From CAYSAQ01 sp964429235 (GTDB taxonomy: Bacteria; Margulisbacteria; Riflemargulisbacteria; GWF2-35-9; DYQY01): a stretch of 64,000 nucleotides of DNA. Where the stretch lies: positions 1-64,000 of the forward strand of contig CAYSAQ010000002.1 in the NCBI GenBank assembly GCA_964429235.1, written 5' to 3'. The number at the start of each line of letters is the position of its first letter. Positions within the stretch are counted from its first letter, which is position 1. A program made the translations under genes and the position numbers. This document shows positions 28,719-36,453 of the stretch, piece by piece. The notes under the pieces were generated by a model. That model saw only the letters and a list, made by a program, of their open reading frames with translations. It had not been told where the DNA came from and searched no databases.

Positions 28719-29189
28719 ATGCCCGGATGTGGTAAAAGGAAAAATTGGTGTATGAATGGTCTTCGTGGTGGAGGTTACAGAATGACTGTAACAAGACAAA
28801 GTATCATTAATGTATTAAATACCACGAAGGAACATCTAAGCGCTGAAGATATATTCGAGAAAGTGAAAAATATTCACGAAGGAATTGGGCTTGCTAGTGT
28901 TTATAGAAACCTTGAGCTTCTTATTGAGCTAAATCTCGTACATAAACATAATTTTGGAGAAGGCAAATCTCGGTATGAAATTACCACCGACGAGAACGCC
29001 AACACAAATCATCATCATCTTATTTGTACTAGTTGTGGAAAAATAGTAGACTACGACGAAATTTTAAGCGAAGAAAAATCAATGTCTAAAAATACTGAGC
29101 AAAAGCTTACTAAAAAGTATGGTTTTTCTATTGAGCGCCACAACGTTCAATATTTGGGAACTTGTAAAAAATGTATTGCTGCTAATTGA
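28719..29189 (+). CDS. Fur-family metalloregulator
   Basis: 156 residues. The winged helix carries VTRQSIINVL and the recognition segment GLASVYRNLELL; the dimer domain has the metal ligands HHHLICTSCG and TCKKC (two CxxC pairs for structural zinc). An unusual N-terminal extension, PGCGKRKNWC, adds two cysteines. It may be Fur or PerR; sequence alone does not decide. AAAAGGA precedes the ATG. Three matching 7-1-7 boxes in the neighbourhood mark its likely regulon. Confidence 0.9.
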   Translation: MPGCGKRKNWCMNGLRGGGYRMTVTRQSIINVLNTTKEHLSAEDIFEKVKNIHEGIGLASVYRNLELLIELNLVHKHNFGEGKSRYEITTDENANTNHHHLICTSCGKIVDYDEILSEEKSMSKNTEQKLTKKYGFSIERHNVQYLGTCKKCIAAN

Positions 29190-29207
29190 TTTTTTTTGTT
29201 GAGTAAT

Positions 29208-29222
29208 TGAGAATTAGTCTCA
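29208..29222 (+). promoter_or_regulatory. Third Fur-type box
   Basis: TGAGAAT-T-AGTCTCA, a 7-1-7 repeat with one imperfect position, 19 nt after the Fur-family stop codon and 19 nt before the DUF5320 gene. No convincing -35/-10 pair is visible, so it may control an internal promoter or be a secondary site. Confidence 0.65.
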
Positions 29223-29240
29223 ATAAGAAAGGAGAACATC

Positions 29241-29477
29241 ATGGCTAGAAGAGATGGAACAGGACCAACGGGAGAAGGAGAAATGACTGGAAGAGGATTA
29301 GGAGATTGCGCATCTAATAGCGAAAATAAAGGTACAGACAAGAAAAGTATTTTAGGATTTGGCTTTGGACTAGGTCGCGGTAGAGGAAGAGGTCGCGGAA
29401 TGGGCTTAGGAAGAATGATGCCTTGGGCAACAAATAATAAAGGAGCAAATAATGAAAATAGCAGTAGCAACGGATAA
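29241..29477 (+). CDS. DUF5320-type small glycine/arginine-rich protein
   Basis: 78 residues. MARRDGTGPTGEGEMTGRGLG is the start typical of DUF5320 proteins, which sit beside NifX-like genes in many anaerobes. The middle is a GLGRGRGRGRG run. No catalytic motif is visible. AAAGGAG precedes the ATG. Its last 26 nt overlap the next gene in another frame, so the two are translationally coupled. Confidence 0.75.
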   Translation: MARRDGTGPTGEGEMTGRGLGDCASNSENKGTDKKSILGFGFGLGRGRGRGRGMGLGRMMPWATNNKGANNENSSSNG

Positions 29478-29826
29478 CGGTGTAGTATCAGAGCATTTTG
29501 GGAGATGCCCATCATACACAATTACAGACATCATTGATAACAAAATTGAAAACCAATTACTTGTAGATAATCCTGGACACGAACCTGGCAAAATCCCTGA
29601 ATTTCTAAACGATTTAGGTGTACAAGTAATTATTGCAGGAGGCATGGGACCAAGAGCTGTTGGATTCTTTACTGACTATAAAATTCAAGTAATTATGGGT
29701 GCCACAGGCCCAGTAGAAGCCATAGTTTCAAACTATGCAAACGAAACGCTCACCACAGGCGACTCAACTTGCACTGAAGGTGGCGGAAAAGGTTATGGCC
29801 TTGATAAAGCCGTCTGTGATCATTAA
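29452..29826 (+). CDS. NifX/NifB C-domain-like protein 1
   Basis: 124 residues. The start KIAVATDNGVVSEHFGRCPSY matches the dinitrogenase Fe-Mo cofactor biosynthesis (NifX, NafY, NifB C-terminal) fold, a small RNase H-like domain that holds Fe-S or FeMo precursor clusters. GGMGPRAVGFF is the second conserved block. Two cysteines lie in the tail (TCTEGG, VCDH). There are no nitrogenase genes here, so a general Fe-S storage or carrier role is more likely. Confidence 0.88.
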   Translation: MKIAVATDNGVVSEHFGRCPSYTITDIIDNKIENQLLVDNPGHEPGKIPEFLNDLGVQVIIAGGMGPRAVGFFTDYKIQVIMGATGPVEAIVSNYANETLTTGDSTCTEGGGKGYGLDKAVCDH

Positions 29827-29852
29827 ATATAAAGCTAAAACAGGAGAAAAAA

Positions 29853-30215
29853 ATGAAAATAGCAATTACTGCAGAACAAGATAATATAAGCTCTATGCTA
29901 GACCCTCGATTTGGCAGAGGCAAATACTTTGTTATCTATAACACTGATACTGATAAAATAGAAAAAATAATAAACAACAATGACAATGTAGAAATACAAG
30001 GTGGAGCAGGAACTAGTGCTGCACAAAAGATTGCTGATGAAGATGCTGAAGCTATTATCTCTGGAAACTTTGGTCCCAATGCAAGCAAAGGTCTAAATGC
30101 TTTTGGAATTAAAATGTATTCAGCAGAACCAGACAGATTACAAAATGTTATCACTCGCTTTAAAAAAGGAGAGCTAACGCTTGTAAATGAAGCAACTGTA
30201 GCTGGACACCACTAA
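29853..30215 (+). CDS. NifX/NifB C-domain-like protein 2
   Basis: 120 residues. The same fold as its upstream neighbour but a different branch: KIAITAEQDNISSMLDPRFGRG, then AIISGNFGPNASKGLNAFGI. It lacks cysteines, ending in GHH. AGGAG precedes the ATG. The stop codon abuts the next ATG (TAATG), so translation is coupled to the ferredoxin-ATPase. Probably a carrier working with the paired ATPases. Confidence 0.87.
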   Translation: MKIAITAEQDNISSMLDPRFGRGKYFVIYNTDTDKIEKIINNNDNVEIQGGAGTSAAQKIADEDAEAIISGNFGPNASKGLNAFGIKMYSAEPDRLQNVITRFKKGELTLVNEATVAGHH

Positions 30216-31057
30216 TGAAAATTGCAGTTGCAAGTGGCAAAGGAGGAACAGGAAAAACGCTTGTTTCAACTAATCTCTTCAGTGTACTAAAAGACTCTGC
30301 TTTTTTAGATTGTGATGTTGAAGAACCTAATGGCCATATTTTTTTAAAGCCAAATGAAACAAAAATTATTCCTGTTGATGTAAAAACTCCTGTAGTTGAT
30401 GAAGCCAAATGTTCACACTGTGGAAAGTGCGCACAGGTCTGTAACTTTAATGCAATACTAAGCGCCAAACAAAAAGTGCTAGTATTCCCAGAGCTATGCC
30501 ACAGTTGTGGAAGTTGCAGTTATTTTTGCCCAGAAAATGCTATATCTGAACAATCAAGAGAGATTGGTAACATTAAAGTTGATACAAACAAACACATTTA
30601 TACAGGCAGACTAAACATAGGAGAACCTATGGCTCCTCCTGTTATAAAATTACTTAAAAACTGTATTACAAAAAACTATAAAGACATTGTCTTAGACGCT
30701 CCTCCGGGAACATCTTGTCCTGTGGTAGAAACCATCGCTGGAGTAGACTATGTTGTACTCGTTACAGAAGCAACACCCTTTGGTCTAAATGATTTAAAAC
30801 TTGCAGTAGAAGTTGTGAAAAAAACAAATATTCCTGTTGGCGTTGTAGTGAATAAAACTTTTGAGGAAGAAACACTAATTGCAAAATATTGCGAATCAGA
30901 GAATATTCCTGTTTTGCTTAATATCCCACATGATAATTGGATAGCTAGTGAATACTCAAAAGGAAACTTAATTACTTCTAATGAAGAATATAAAAACATG
31001 TTTATAAAATTAAGAGAAGATATTCAAAATGACTTGAAAGGACGGAGTTTATGCTGA
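30215..31057 (+). CDS. MinD-like ATPase with two 4Fe-4S ferredoxin motifs, A
   Basis: 280 residues. The deviant Walker A motif GKGGTGKT is at about residues 9-16. A bacterial-ferredoxin insertion at about 60-115 has two CxxCxxCxxxC clusters (CSHCGKCAQVC and CHSCGSCSYFC). DAPPGTSCPVVET is the P-loop switch region. These ATPases are thought to assemble or move Fe-S clusters. Its paralog overlaps by 7 nt, and the pair may form a heterodimer. Confidence 0.9.
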   Translation: MKIAVASGKGGTGKTLVSTNLFSVLKDSAFLDCDVEEPNGHIFLKPNETKIIPVDVKTPVVDEAKCSHCGKCAQVCNFNAILSAKQKVLVFPELCHSCGSCSYFCPENAISEQSREIGNIKVDTNKHIYTGRLNIGEPMAPPVIKLLKNCITKNYKDIVLDAPPGTSCPVVETIAGVDYVVLVTEATPFGLNDLKLAVEVVKKTNIPVGVVVNKTFEEETLIAKYCESENIPVLLNIPHDNWIASEYSKGNLITSNEEYKNMFIKLREDIQNDLKGRSLC

Positions 31058-31920
31058 GCAAAGTCGAAGTAAAACAAATCACTGTTATTAGCGGAAAAGG
31101 TGGAACTGGGAAAACAACAATTACGGCTGCATTAGCACATCTCGCACAAAACACTGTGTTTGCTGATTGCGACGTTGATGCTGCAGACCTTCATATTTTA
31201 CTTAAACCTTCTATACAAGAAACCTATTCGTTTTTAGCAGGTCAATCTTATCAAATTGATAATACAAAATGTACTGATTGCGGGAAATGTAGAGACTTAT
31301 GCAGATACGATGCAATTTCATCTGAACATGTAATAGATCCTATTGCCTGTGAAGGTTGTGGCCTCTGTTATAACCTTTGCCCTGACGTTATTACTGAAAC
31401 TAATAAGGAGGCAGGAAAATACTTTATTTCTAAAACATATTTTGAAGCAATGATGGTACATGCAAAGCTGAATATAGCTGAAGATAACTCTGGAAAACTT
31501 GTATCTATGGTAAGAAAAAAAGCACGAGAAATTGCAATCAAAAACAACAACGAATACATTTTATTAGATGGCCCTCCTGGAACTGGCTGCCCTGTAAATG
31601 CAGCTATAGTAGGAGTGAATCTTGCGCTAGTGGTAACAGAACCTACTCTTTCGGGTATTCATGATTTAGAAAGAATACTAGCTGTTGCCAAACATTTTGG
31701 GATTACATCCGCTGTTGTTATCAACAAATTTGATATAAATGAAGAAAACACAGCTCTTATTGAAGAAATCTGTAAGAAACAAAACATTAACTGTCTTGAA
31801 AAAATCCCTTATGACAAAATTATGGTAGAGTCTTTAATCGCCGAACAAAGCATTATTAGTTTTGCGCCAGAGCATTTGATTAGTAAATTAATAAAAAACA
31901 TCTGGGAGCAAATTAAATAG
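31051..31920 (+). CDS. MinD-like ATPase with two 4Fe-4S ferredoxin motifs, B
   Basis: 289 residues. GKGGTGKTT is near residues 15-23; the ferredoxin clusters are CTDCGKCRDLC and CEGCGLCYNLC; DGPPGTGCPVNAA follows. It shares the architecture of the previous gene and overlaps it, so the two are stoichiometrically coupled. The role is inferred as ATP-driven Fe-S cluster handling in the cytoplasm. The next gene starts immediately after the stop codon. Confidence 0.9.
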   Translation: MLSKVEVKQITVISGKGGTGKTTITAALAHLAQNTVFADCDVDAADLHILLKPSIQETYSFLAGQSYQIDNTKCTDCGKCRDLCRYDAISSEHVIDPIACEGCGLCYNLCPDVITETNKEAGKYFISKTYFEAMMVHAKLNIAEDNSGKLVSMVRKKAREIAIKNNNEYILLDGPPGTGCPVNAAIVGVNLALVVTEPTLSGIHDLERILAVAKHFGITSAVVINKFDINEENTALIEEICKKQNINCLEKIPYDKIMVESLIAEQSIISFAPEHLISKLIKNIWEQIK

Positions 31921-32274
31921 ATGGAGACAAGCTTTGAGGATTTATCCACGGCTAGAAAACTTCTTGGACTAAAGGAAGAAGCTAGCTACGCTGATATAAA
32001 AGAACATTTTTATGAGAAAATCAAAAAATATCATCCTGACAAAAACAGGTCAGATAACGATGCTCACTGGGAATCCATCAGAATAACAAAAGCTTATGAA
32101 ATAGTTATGAAATATTGCCAAAAATACAAAATATCATTTAGAAAAGAAGATTACTTAAAACAAGAAACAAAAATTGAACTGCATTCATCAGGCTCAGCAG
32201 AATACCACAAATGGTGGATGGACACCTATGGGGATGACCCAGCTTGGGGTAAAGGTGGCATAACAGATGATTGA
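31921..32274 (+). CDS. J-domain protein (DnaJ-like)
   Basis: 117 residues. The J-domain covers residues 8-65: ARKLLGLKEEASYADIKEHF, then KYHPDKNRSDNDA with the invariant HPD. There is no G/F region, zinc finger or substrate domain, so it is a minimal co-chaperone. Iron-sulfur systems use such proteins (HscB-like) to recruit Hsp70, which would fit the neighbouring cluster carriers. The next gene overlaps by 8 nt. Confidence 0.85.
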   Translation: METSFEDLSTARKLLGLKEEASYADIKEHFYEKIKKYHPDKNRSDNDAHWESIRITKAYEIVMKYCQKYKISFRKEDYLKQETKIELHSSGSAEYHKWWMDTYGDDPAWGKGGITDD

Positions 32275-32902
32275 ACAAAGCCCTTTCGAAGAACATGCAA
32301 AAGAGTATGACAATTGGTTTGAAAAAAATCATAACACCTATCTATCTGAACTCCTTTTAATTAGTGGATTATTTCCTGCTTCTGGAAAAGGAATTGAGAT
32401 AGGAGTAGGAACCGGAAGGTTCGCGCAATTTCTAAAAATCAAAGAGGGTGTAGATATTTCAAAAAAAATGATGGAAATCGCAGAAAAAAGAGGTATAAAA
32501 ACACATTTTGCTCATGCTGATTCTTTACCATTTAAAGACAACTCATATAATAATGTATTAATGGTAACAACTATCTGCTTTGTAAAAGATCCTCTTGCTG
32601 CACTAAAAGAAGCTTATCGGATCTTAGCTAATAATGGAGTCATTGTTGTTGGATTTGTTGATAAAGATAGTTTGATTGGCAAAAATTATCAAAAAAAGAA
32701 ATATCAAAATAAATTCTACAAAAATGCCACCTTTTACAACAGCAATGAAATTGTTTCGTTACTTGAGAGAGCTAACTTTAAAATTCAAAAAATCAAACAA
32801 ACGCTATATGATAAATCAGAAAACATAACAGAACTTCAAGAAATAAAAGATGGGCATGCTGACGGAAGCTTTATTGGCATAAAAGCTATAAAAACCTGCT
32901 AG
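32267..32902 (+). CDS. Class I SAM-dependent methyltransferase
   Basis: 211 residues. Motif I GKGIEIGVGTGRFAQFL lies at about 38-54, and the Methyltransf_11-type block HADSLPFKDNSYNNVLM follows. The start overlaps the J-domain gene, so it belongs to the same operon. The substrate is unknown. The family includes small-molecule, quinone and arsenite methylases; none can be chosen here. Confidence 0.85.
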   Translation: MIEQSPFEEHAKEYDNWFEKNHNTYLSELLLISGLFPASGKGIEIGVGTGRFAQFLKIKEGVDISKKMMEIAEKRGIKTHFAHADSLPFKDNSYNNVLMVTTICFVKDPLAALKEAYRILANNGVIVVGFVDKDSLIGKNYQKKKYQNKFYKNATFYNSNEIVSLLERANFKIQKIKQTLYDKSENITELQEIKDGHADGSFIGIKAIKTC

Positions 32903-32911
32903 AATATATCC

Positions 32912-33148
32912 ATGTTAAAACACAATGTTTCTAAAGAAGAAAAACTTAAACTTATCAATCAGCTGCAAGAATTCTTTGCTGTAGAACGAGATGAAGACTT
33001 AGGAGTAATTGCAGCCGAAGAATTGCTTGATTTCTTTACAGAAGAAATCGCTGAGGATTACTACAAAAAAGGTTTAGCTGATTCCAAAAAATGGTTCATG
33101 CAAAAGTTTCATGAACTAGACTTAGATTTCGATTCTTTTCACAACTAG
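32912..33148 (+). CDS. DUF2164-family protein
   Basis: 78 residues. VERDEDLGVIAAEELLDFFTEE and YYKKGLADSKKW match DUF2164, a short family of unknown function found across many phyla. There is no ribosome site; TAGAAT (32900-32905) ends 6 nt before the ATG, so a leaderless message independent of the upstream operon is possible. It overlaps the convergent cyclophilin gene by 4 nt. Confidence 0.8.
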   Translation: MLKHNVSKEEKLKLINQLQEFFAVERDEDLGVIAAEELLDFFTEEIAEDYYKKGLADSKKWFMQKFHELDLDFDSFHN

Positions 33149-33669
33149 CTTAGTTCGTCTAAAAGAGCATTCCAAATATCTAGCTGCATAGTTACTTCTT
33201 CTGGAAGGTTTTCTAATTCGCCATCTATTTTTAGAGTTTCAATGATATCGCCTTGAGCGATTTCGTTTACTACCTTCATATCTTTCTTTGCTACAACTTT
33301 TCCAAACACTGTGTGTTTTCCGTCTAACCAAGCTGTTTCTACATGCGTGATAAAGAACTGGCTACCATTTGTTCCTGGTCCAGAGTTTGCCATAGAAAGA
33401 ACTCCTGGCTCATCATGCTTAAGATCAGCTCTGCATTCATCTGCAAAATCATATCCAGGACCACCAGATCCGATTCCAAGTGGACAACCACCTTGAACCA
33501 TAAAGTCTTCTATTACTCTATGAAACTTTAGACCATCGTAATAGCCTCTTTTTGCTAAGTTAGAAAAATTAGCTACTGTTAATGGAGTCTTCTCAAGATA
33601 AAGATCTAATCTAATAGACCCTTTATTTGTTTTCATTGTTGCTCTTATTGTTCCTTTTGGTCTTTTCAT
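33145..33669 (-). CDS. Cyclophilin-type peptidyl-prolyl isomerase
   Basis: 174 residues with no signal peptide, so cytoplasmic. FHRVIEDFMVQGGCPLGIGSGG and GTNGSQFFIT are the active-site and ligand-binding strands, with the catalytic Arg and the Phe, Met and Gln of cyclophilins. HTVFGKV closes the fold. It speeds cis-trans proline isomerisation during folding. A monocistronic gene, convergent with the DUF2164 gene. Confidence 0.94.
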   Translation of the reverse strand: MKRPKGTIRATMKTNKGSIRLDLYLEKTPLTVANFSNLAKRGYYDGLKFHRVIEDFMVQGGCPLGIGSGGPGYDFADECRADLKHDEPGVLSMANSGPGTNGSQFFITHVETAWLDGKHTVFGKVVAKKDMKVVNEIAQGDIIETLKIDGELENLPEEVTMQLDIWNALLDELS

Positions 33670-33841
33670 TTTAAATCACTCCATAACTAATTTTGATATA
33701 TTTTATTAACAGACTAAGTTTACCAACTTGCTGAGCTTTCGGCAATTAATGAAACTTACTACCTCGACTATTTGCAAATTTACTTTCAAAAAATCTCACT
33801 ATGTTACTATATTAAATACAATTACAATTTAAGGAACAATC

Positions 33842-34678
33842 ATGACAAAACTATCAGCGACTTCAGCGCTAGTATTGCTTTGGGGCGATCACAAAAGCTA
33901 CAAAAGCGAATGTGCTAAGGATTATCTATCCCAACTAGATTTGAGCGAAGGCAGGTCTCTTTATGAACAGTGCGAGAATATCTGTCCTTACTATGCTGAA
34001 GTTATAAAGAATCGAAAATATGGCGTATTGCATTTAGTAAAGCAAGTTATCGATAACGAGAACAAGCTGTTCCAGGTAATAATAGCTGGGGCCGGCCTTG
34101 ATGCTCTTGGCATAGAAATAGCGGGAAATTACCCTAATACCAATTTGTTCGAGCTTGATTGCGATAATATGAACTTAAAATCAAAACTACATGGGAATAT
34201 AAAAGCTAAAACAAGGTCGAATATAGTCTTTATTGAAGCTGACCTTTTAAACACACCTTCAGTTCATAAGCTTCTTATTGCTGCTGGCTGGAGTTCGCTT
34301 AAGCCAACACTACTAATTATGGAAGGTGTCAGCTATTATTTATCCGAAAAATCAATTGCTAATCTAGTGGAAAAAATTAAACCTAATTGGACGATTTTTG
34401 AATTTCTAAAACAAGATAGTACAGTTGCGGATGATAAGCTATCCATCGCAAATAGTATCTTTGGCCTTATTTCATCTGACTGCAATTTAACTAGTATCCA
34501 CAAATATGATTATTCTATGATTGAAAACTTTATTGATAATATGATTATCACCAACAAGCTTAACATGAAAGATTTGGAACAAAAAAGAACCGGGCATAAC
34601 AAATTTTTCCCAAAAGAAGCCAGTGGCTGGATTGATATTTGCTTATTAGAAAAACTTCCAAAAAAAACTAAAATTTAG
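33842..34678 (+). CDS. LCMT/PPM1-like methyltransferase
   Basis: 278 residues. The N-terminal helices and VIIAGAGLDALGIEIAG (motif I), FELDCDN (acidic ribose ligand) and LLIMEGVSYYL resemble the leucine carboxyl methyltransferase/YktD-like family, which acts on carboxylates, often in polyketide or small-molecule pathways. No target is apparent in the neighbourhood. AAGGAAC precedes the ATG. It reads toward the ArsR gene but has about 80 nt between. Confidence 0.75.
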   Translation: MTKLSATSALVLLWGDHKSYKSECAKDYLSQLDLSEGRSLYEQCENICPYYAEVIKNRKYGVLHLVKQVIDNENKLFQVIIAGAGLDALGIEIAGNYPNTNLFELDCDNMNLKSKLHGNIKAKTRSNIVFIEADLLNTPSVHKLLIAAGWSSLKPTLLIMEGVSYYLSEKSIANLVEKIKPNWTIFEFLKQDSTVADDKLSIANSIFGLISSDCNLTSIHKYDYSMIENFIDNMIITNKLNMKDLEQKRTGHNKFFPKEASGWIDICLLEKLPKKTKI

Positions 34679-34695
34679 AGCGATTAAAATATTTC

Positions 34696-34724
34696 TTGCA
34701 CAAACAATAAAAATATCTTACCAT
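34696..34724 (+). promoter_or_regulatory. Promoter of the ArsR-MFS operon
   Basis: TTGCAC (34696-34701), 17-nt spacer, TACCAT (34719-34724). The region downstream to 34745 is AT-rich with short repeats of ATA/TAT that could serve as the ArsR-family operator, but no clean inverted repeat is visible. Confidence 0.6.
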
Positions 34725-34757
34725 ATCGCCAGATAACTATATGGATGGGAGCGTTAC

Positions 34758-35108
34758 TTGAATAATCTTGAACAAATATTAAAAACATTAGCAGACAAAA
34801 ACAGGCTCAGGATATTCATGATACTAAGAACAAAAGAATGCTGCGTATGCGAATTATCCTATATGCTCGGCATTAAGCAACCAAGTGTCTCTCAGCATTT
34901 AAAAAAAATGAAGGATGCCGGACTTGTTGAAAGCAAACAAGAAGGATTTTGGACAAGTTACCATCTAACACCTATTACTCTCCCATATTTAAATATTTTA
35001 TTAAATGTAATCTCCGAATGGATTGTCACTGATAACACTATAAAAAATGACATAAATCTTCTCTCAAAAACAGACAGAAAATTAATTAAAGGAAAACCAA
35101 ATGAATAA
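34758..35108 (+). CDS. ArsR-family metal/metalloid-responsive repressor
   Basis: 116 residues starting with TTG; GGGAG lies 6 nt upstream. The winged helix includes LADKNRLRIFMIL, ECCVCELSYMLGIKQPSVSQHL and KDAGLVESKQEG. ECCVCEL corresponds to the ELCVCDL arsenite/antimonite-binding motif of ArsR, so a thiol-reactive metalloid is a plausible inducer. It overlaps the MFS gene by 8 nt and probably represses it together with itself. Confidence 0.88.
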   Translation: MNNLEQILKTLADKNRLRIFMILRTKECCVCELSYMLGIKQPSVSQHLKKMKDAGLVESKQEGFWTSYHLTPITLPYLNILLNVISEWIVTDNTIKNDINLLSKTDRKLIKGKPNE

Positions 35109-36258
35109 AAAAAACAAAATGTTACTCATACTTGGATTTATGGCCTTTCTTGCAAATGGCGACAACTACGCAGTTGCCCTACTACTAATTAATATAGCCA
35201 ATGATTTAGGATTGCAGTTATCAACTGCTGCCATATCTGTTAGTGCTTACATGCTTTCTTTTGGCTTATTTACTATACTTTTTGGACCGTTATCTGATCG
35301 ATTTGGCAAAGTTCAAATCATCACAATTGCGGCATTTGGAACTTCCATTTTTAGCATCCTAGGTGGATTTGCGTTTAATCTGCCTTCTCTTATATTTTTC
35401 AGGGCCGTTAATGGCGCTTTTGCTGCTGGCATTTTCCCGGTTACATTAGCTCTAGTTGGCCAATCTTTTGACGATAATTCCCGACATAAAGCAATAGGCA
35501 AAGTAATGGGACTGATGTTTCTTGGTGGAGCAATGGCTACAATTATAGGCGGCGCTTTAGCATATTTTGCATCATGGAGACTAGTTTATATTGGCTACGG
35601 CGTAGCCGAACTTTTAGTTTCATTTATTATGATTAAGTTTCTCGAGAAAGACTCCAATATTGTTGAGAAACTAAGATTTTTTAATGCATACAAAGCACCA
35701 TTATCTAACATGAAATTCATGAGGCTAGTCTTCGTTATCTTCTTGGTTGGTTTCAGCGTATTTGGTAGTTTTACCTATTCAGGGAAGCTAATACAATCTA
35801 TCAGCACTTTAAACATCTTACAAATAGGGATAATCCTCTCATTATTTGGAGTCGGAACTGTTCTTGGCGGTAAAATCGCTCCTAAAATTAAAAAATCTTT
35901 TGGCAACATATATTTCCTTATTGCTGGAGCAATTGGCTTTACATCCCTTGCTGCATTAGGCTCGATTACAGCTATATGGCTACTGTGCCTTGGTTTTATT
36001 GGTTTTGGTGTTGCCTTTATTATGATGCAATCTTCTCTTGTAGGAGCCGCACAAGAAATGCTTCCTAAAATGCGAGGAACAGCAATGTCACTAGCATCCT
36101 TTAACATGTTTGTTGGCGGCGCAATTGGCACAGCAGTTAATGGGCTTATAGTTAAAAACTTCAACATCGCTAATATCTATTTAATAACTGCTTTTATCTT
36201 TCTTATTGCAACTATTCTCGCAACAATTTTTATAGGAAATTTTAAAAAAGGAACCTAG
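35101..36258 (+). CDS. Major facilitator superfamily transporter
   Basis: 385 residues with twelve predicted helices. The MFS motif A lies between helices 2 and 3 as FGPLSDRFGK near 62-71, and the second half starts near 200. It resembles drug/proton antiporters (DHA1). Coupling to an ArsR-family repressor with a metalloid-type site suggests export of a metal, metalloid or thiol-reactive drug. It ends about 110 nt before tRNA-Tyr. Confidence 0.88.
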   Translation: MNKKNKMLLILGFMAFLANGDNYAVALLLINIANDLGLQLSTAAISVSAYMLSFGLFTILFGPLSDRFGKVQIITIAAFGTSIFSILGGFAFNLPSLIFFRAVNGAFAAGIFPVTLALVGQSFDDNSRHKAIGKVMGLMFLGGAMATIIGGALAYFASWRLVYIGYGVAELLVSFIMIKFLEKDSNIVEKLRFFNAYKAPLSNMKFMRLVFVIFLVGFSVFGSFTYSGKLIQSISTLNILQIGIILSLFGVGTVLGGKIAPKIKKSFGNIYFLIAGAIGFTSLAALGSITAIWLLCLGFIGFGVAFIMMQSSLVGAAQEMLPKMRGTAMSLASFNMFVGGAIGTAVNGLIVKNFNIANIYLITAFIFLIATILATIFIGNFKKGT

Positions 36259-36320
36259 AAGAGGAATAAGCAGATTATTCAGGCTAAGTAGTGGTCATCG
36301 TCTAAAAAAAGAAATAGTGC

Positions 36321-36349
36321 TTGTCTAAACATAGCTTATTTCCTATAAT
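36321..36349 (+). promoter_or_regulatory. tRNA-Tyr promoter
   Basis: TTGTCT (36321-36326), 17-nt spacer, TATAAT (36344-36349). Transcription would start near 36356, 11 nt before the mature tRNA 5' end. Confidence 0.75.
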
Positions 36350-36366
36350 TACTCGTATCGTTTTGT

Positions 36367-36453
36367 GGACAGGTGGCCGAGTGGCTAAAGGCGGCAGACT
36401 GTAAATCTGCTCCGGTTTCCGGTACGTAGGTTCGAATCCTACCCTGTCCACCA
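36367..36453 (+). tRNA. trnY: tRNA-Tyr (GTA), CCA encoded
   Basis: 87 nt. The acceptor stem GGACAGG pairs with CCTGTCC, followed by discriminator A and encoded CCA (36451-36453). The anticodon arm GCAGA-CTGTAAA-TCTGC carries GTA. A long variable arm (class II) follows, as usual for bacterial tRNA-Tyr, and the T-arm has GGTTCGAATCC. The 3' end doubles as the last codons of the adjacent serine recombinase. Confidence 0.97.
36439..36453. other. Putative attachment site of the integrated element
   Basis: The last 15 nt of tRNA-Tyr are also the stop codon and final four codons of the recombinase on the other strand. Recombinase genes ending at a tRNA 3' end mark the att junction of an integrated island. 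I noticed no second copy of this sequence in the window, so the far end is probably beyond 64000. Confidence 0.6.

Noticed and set aside
29452..30215. Nitrogenase cofactor genes
   Set aside because: The two NifX-like proteins lack any nif structural or NifB radical SAM neighbour; the fold is common in general Fe-S clusters of anaerobes.
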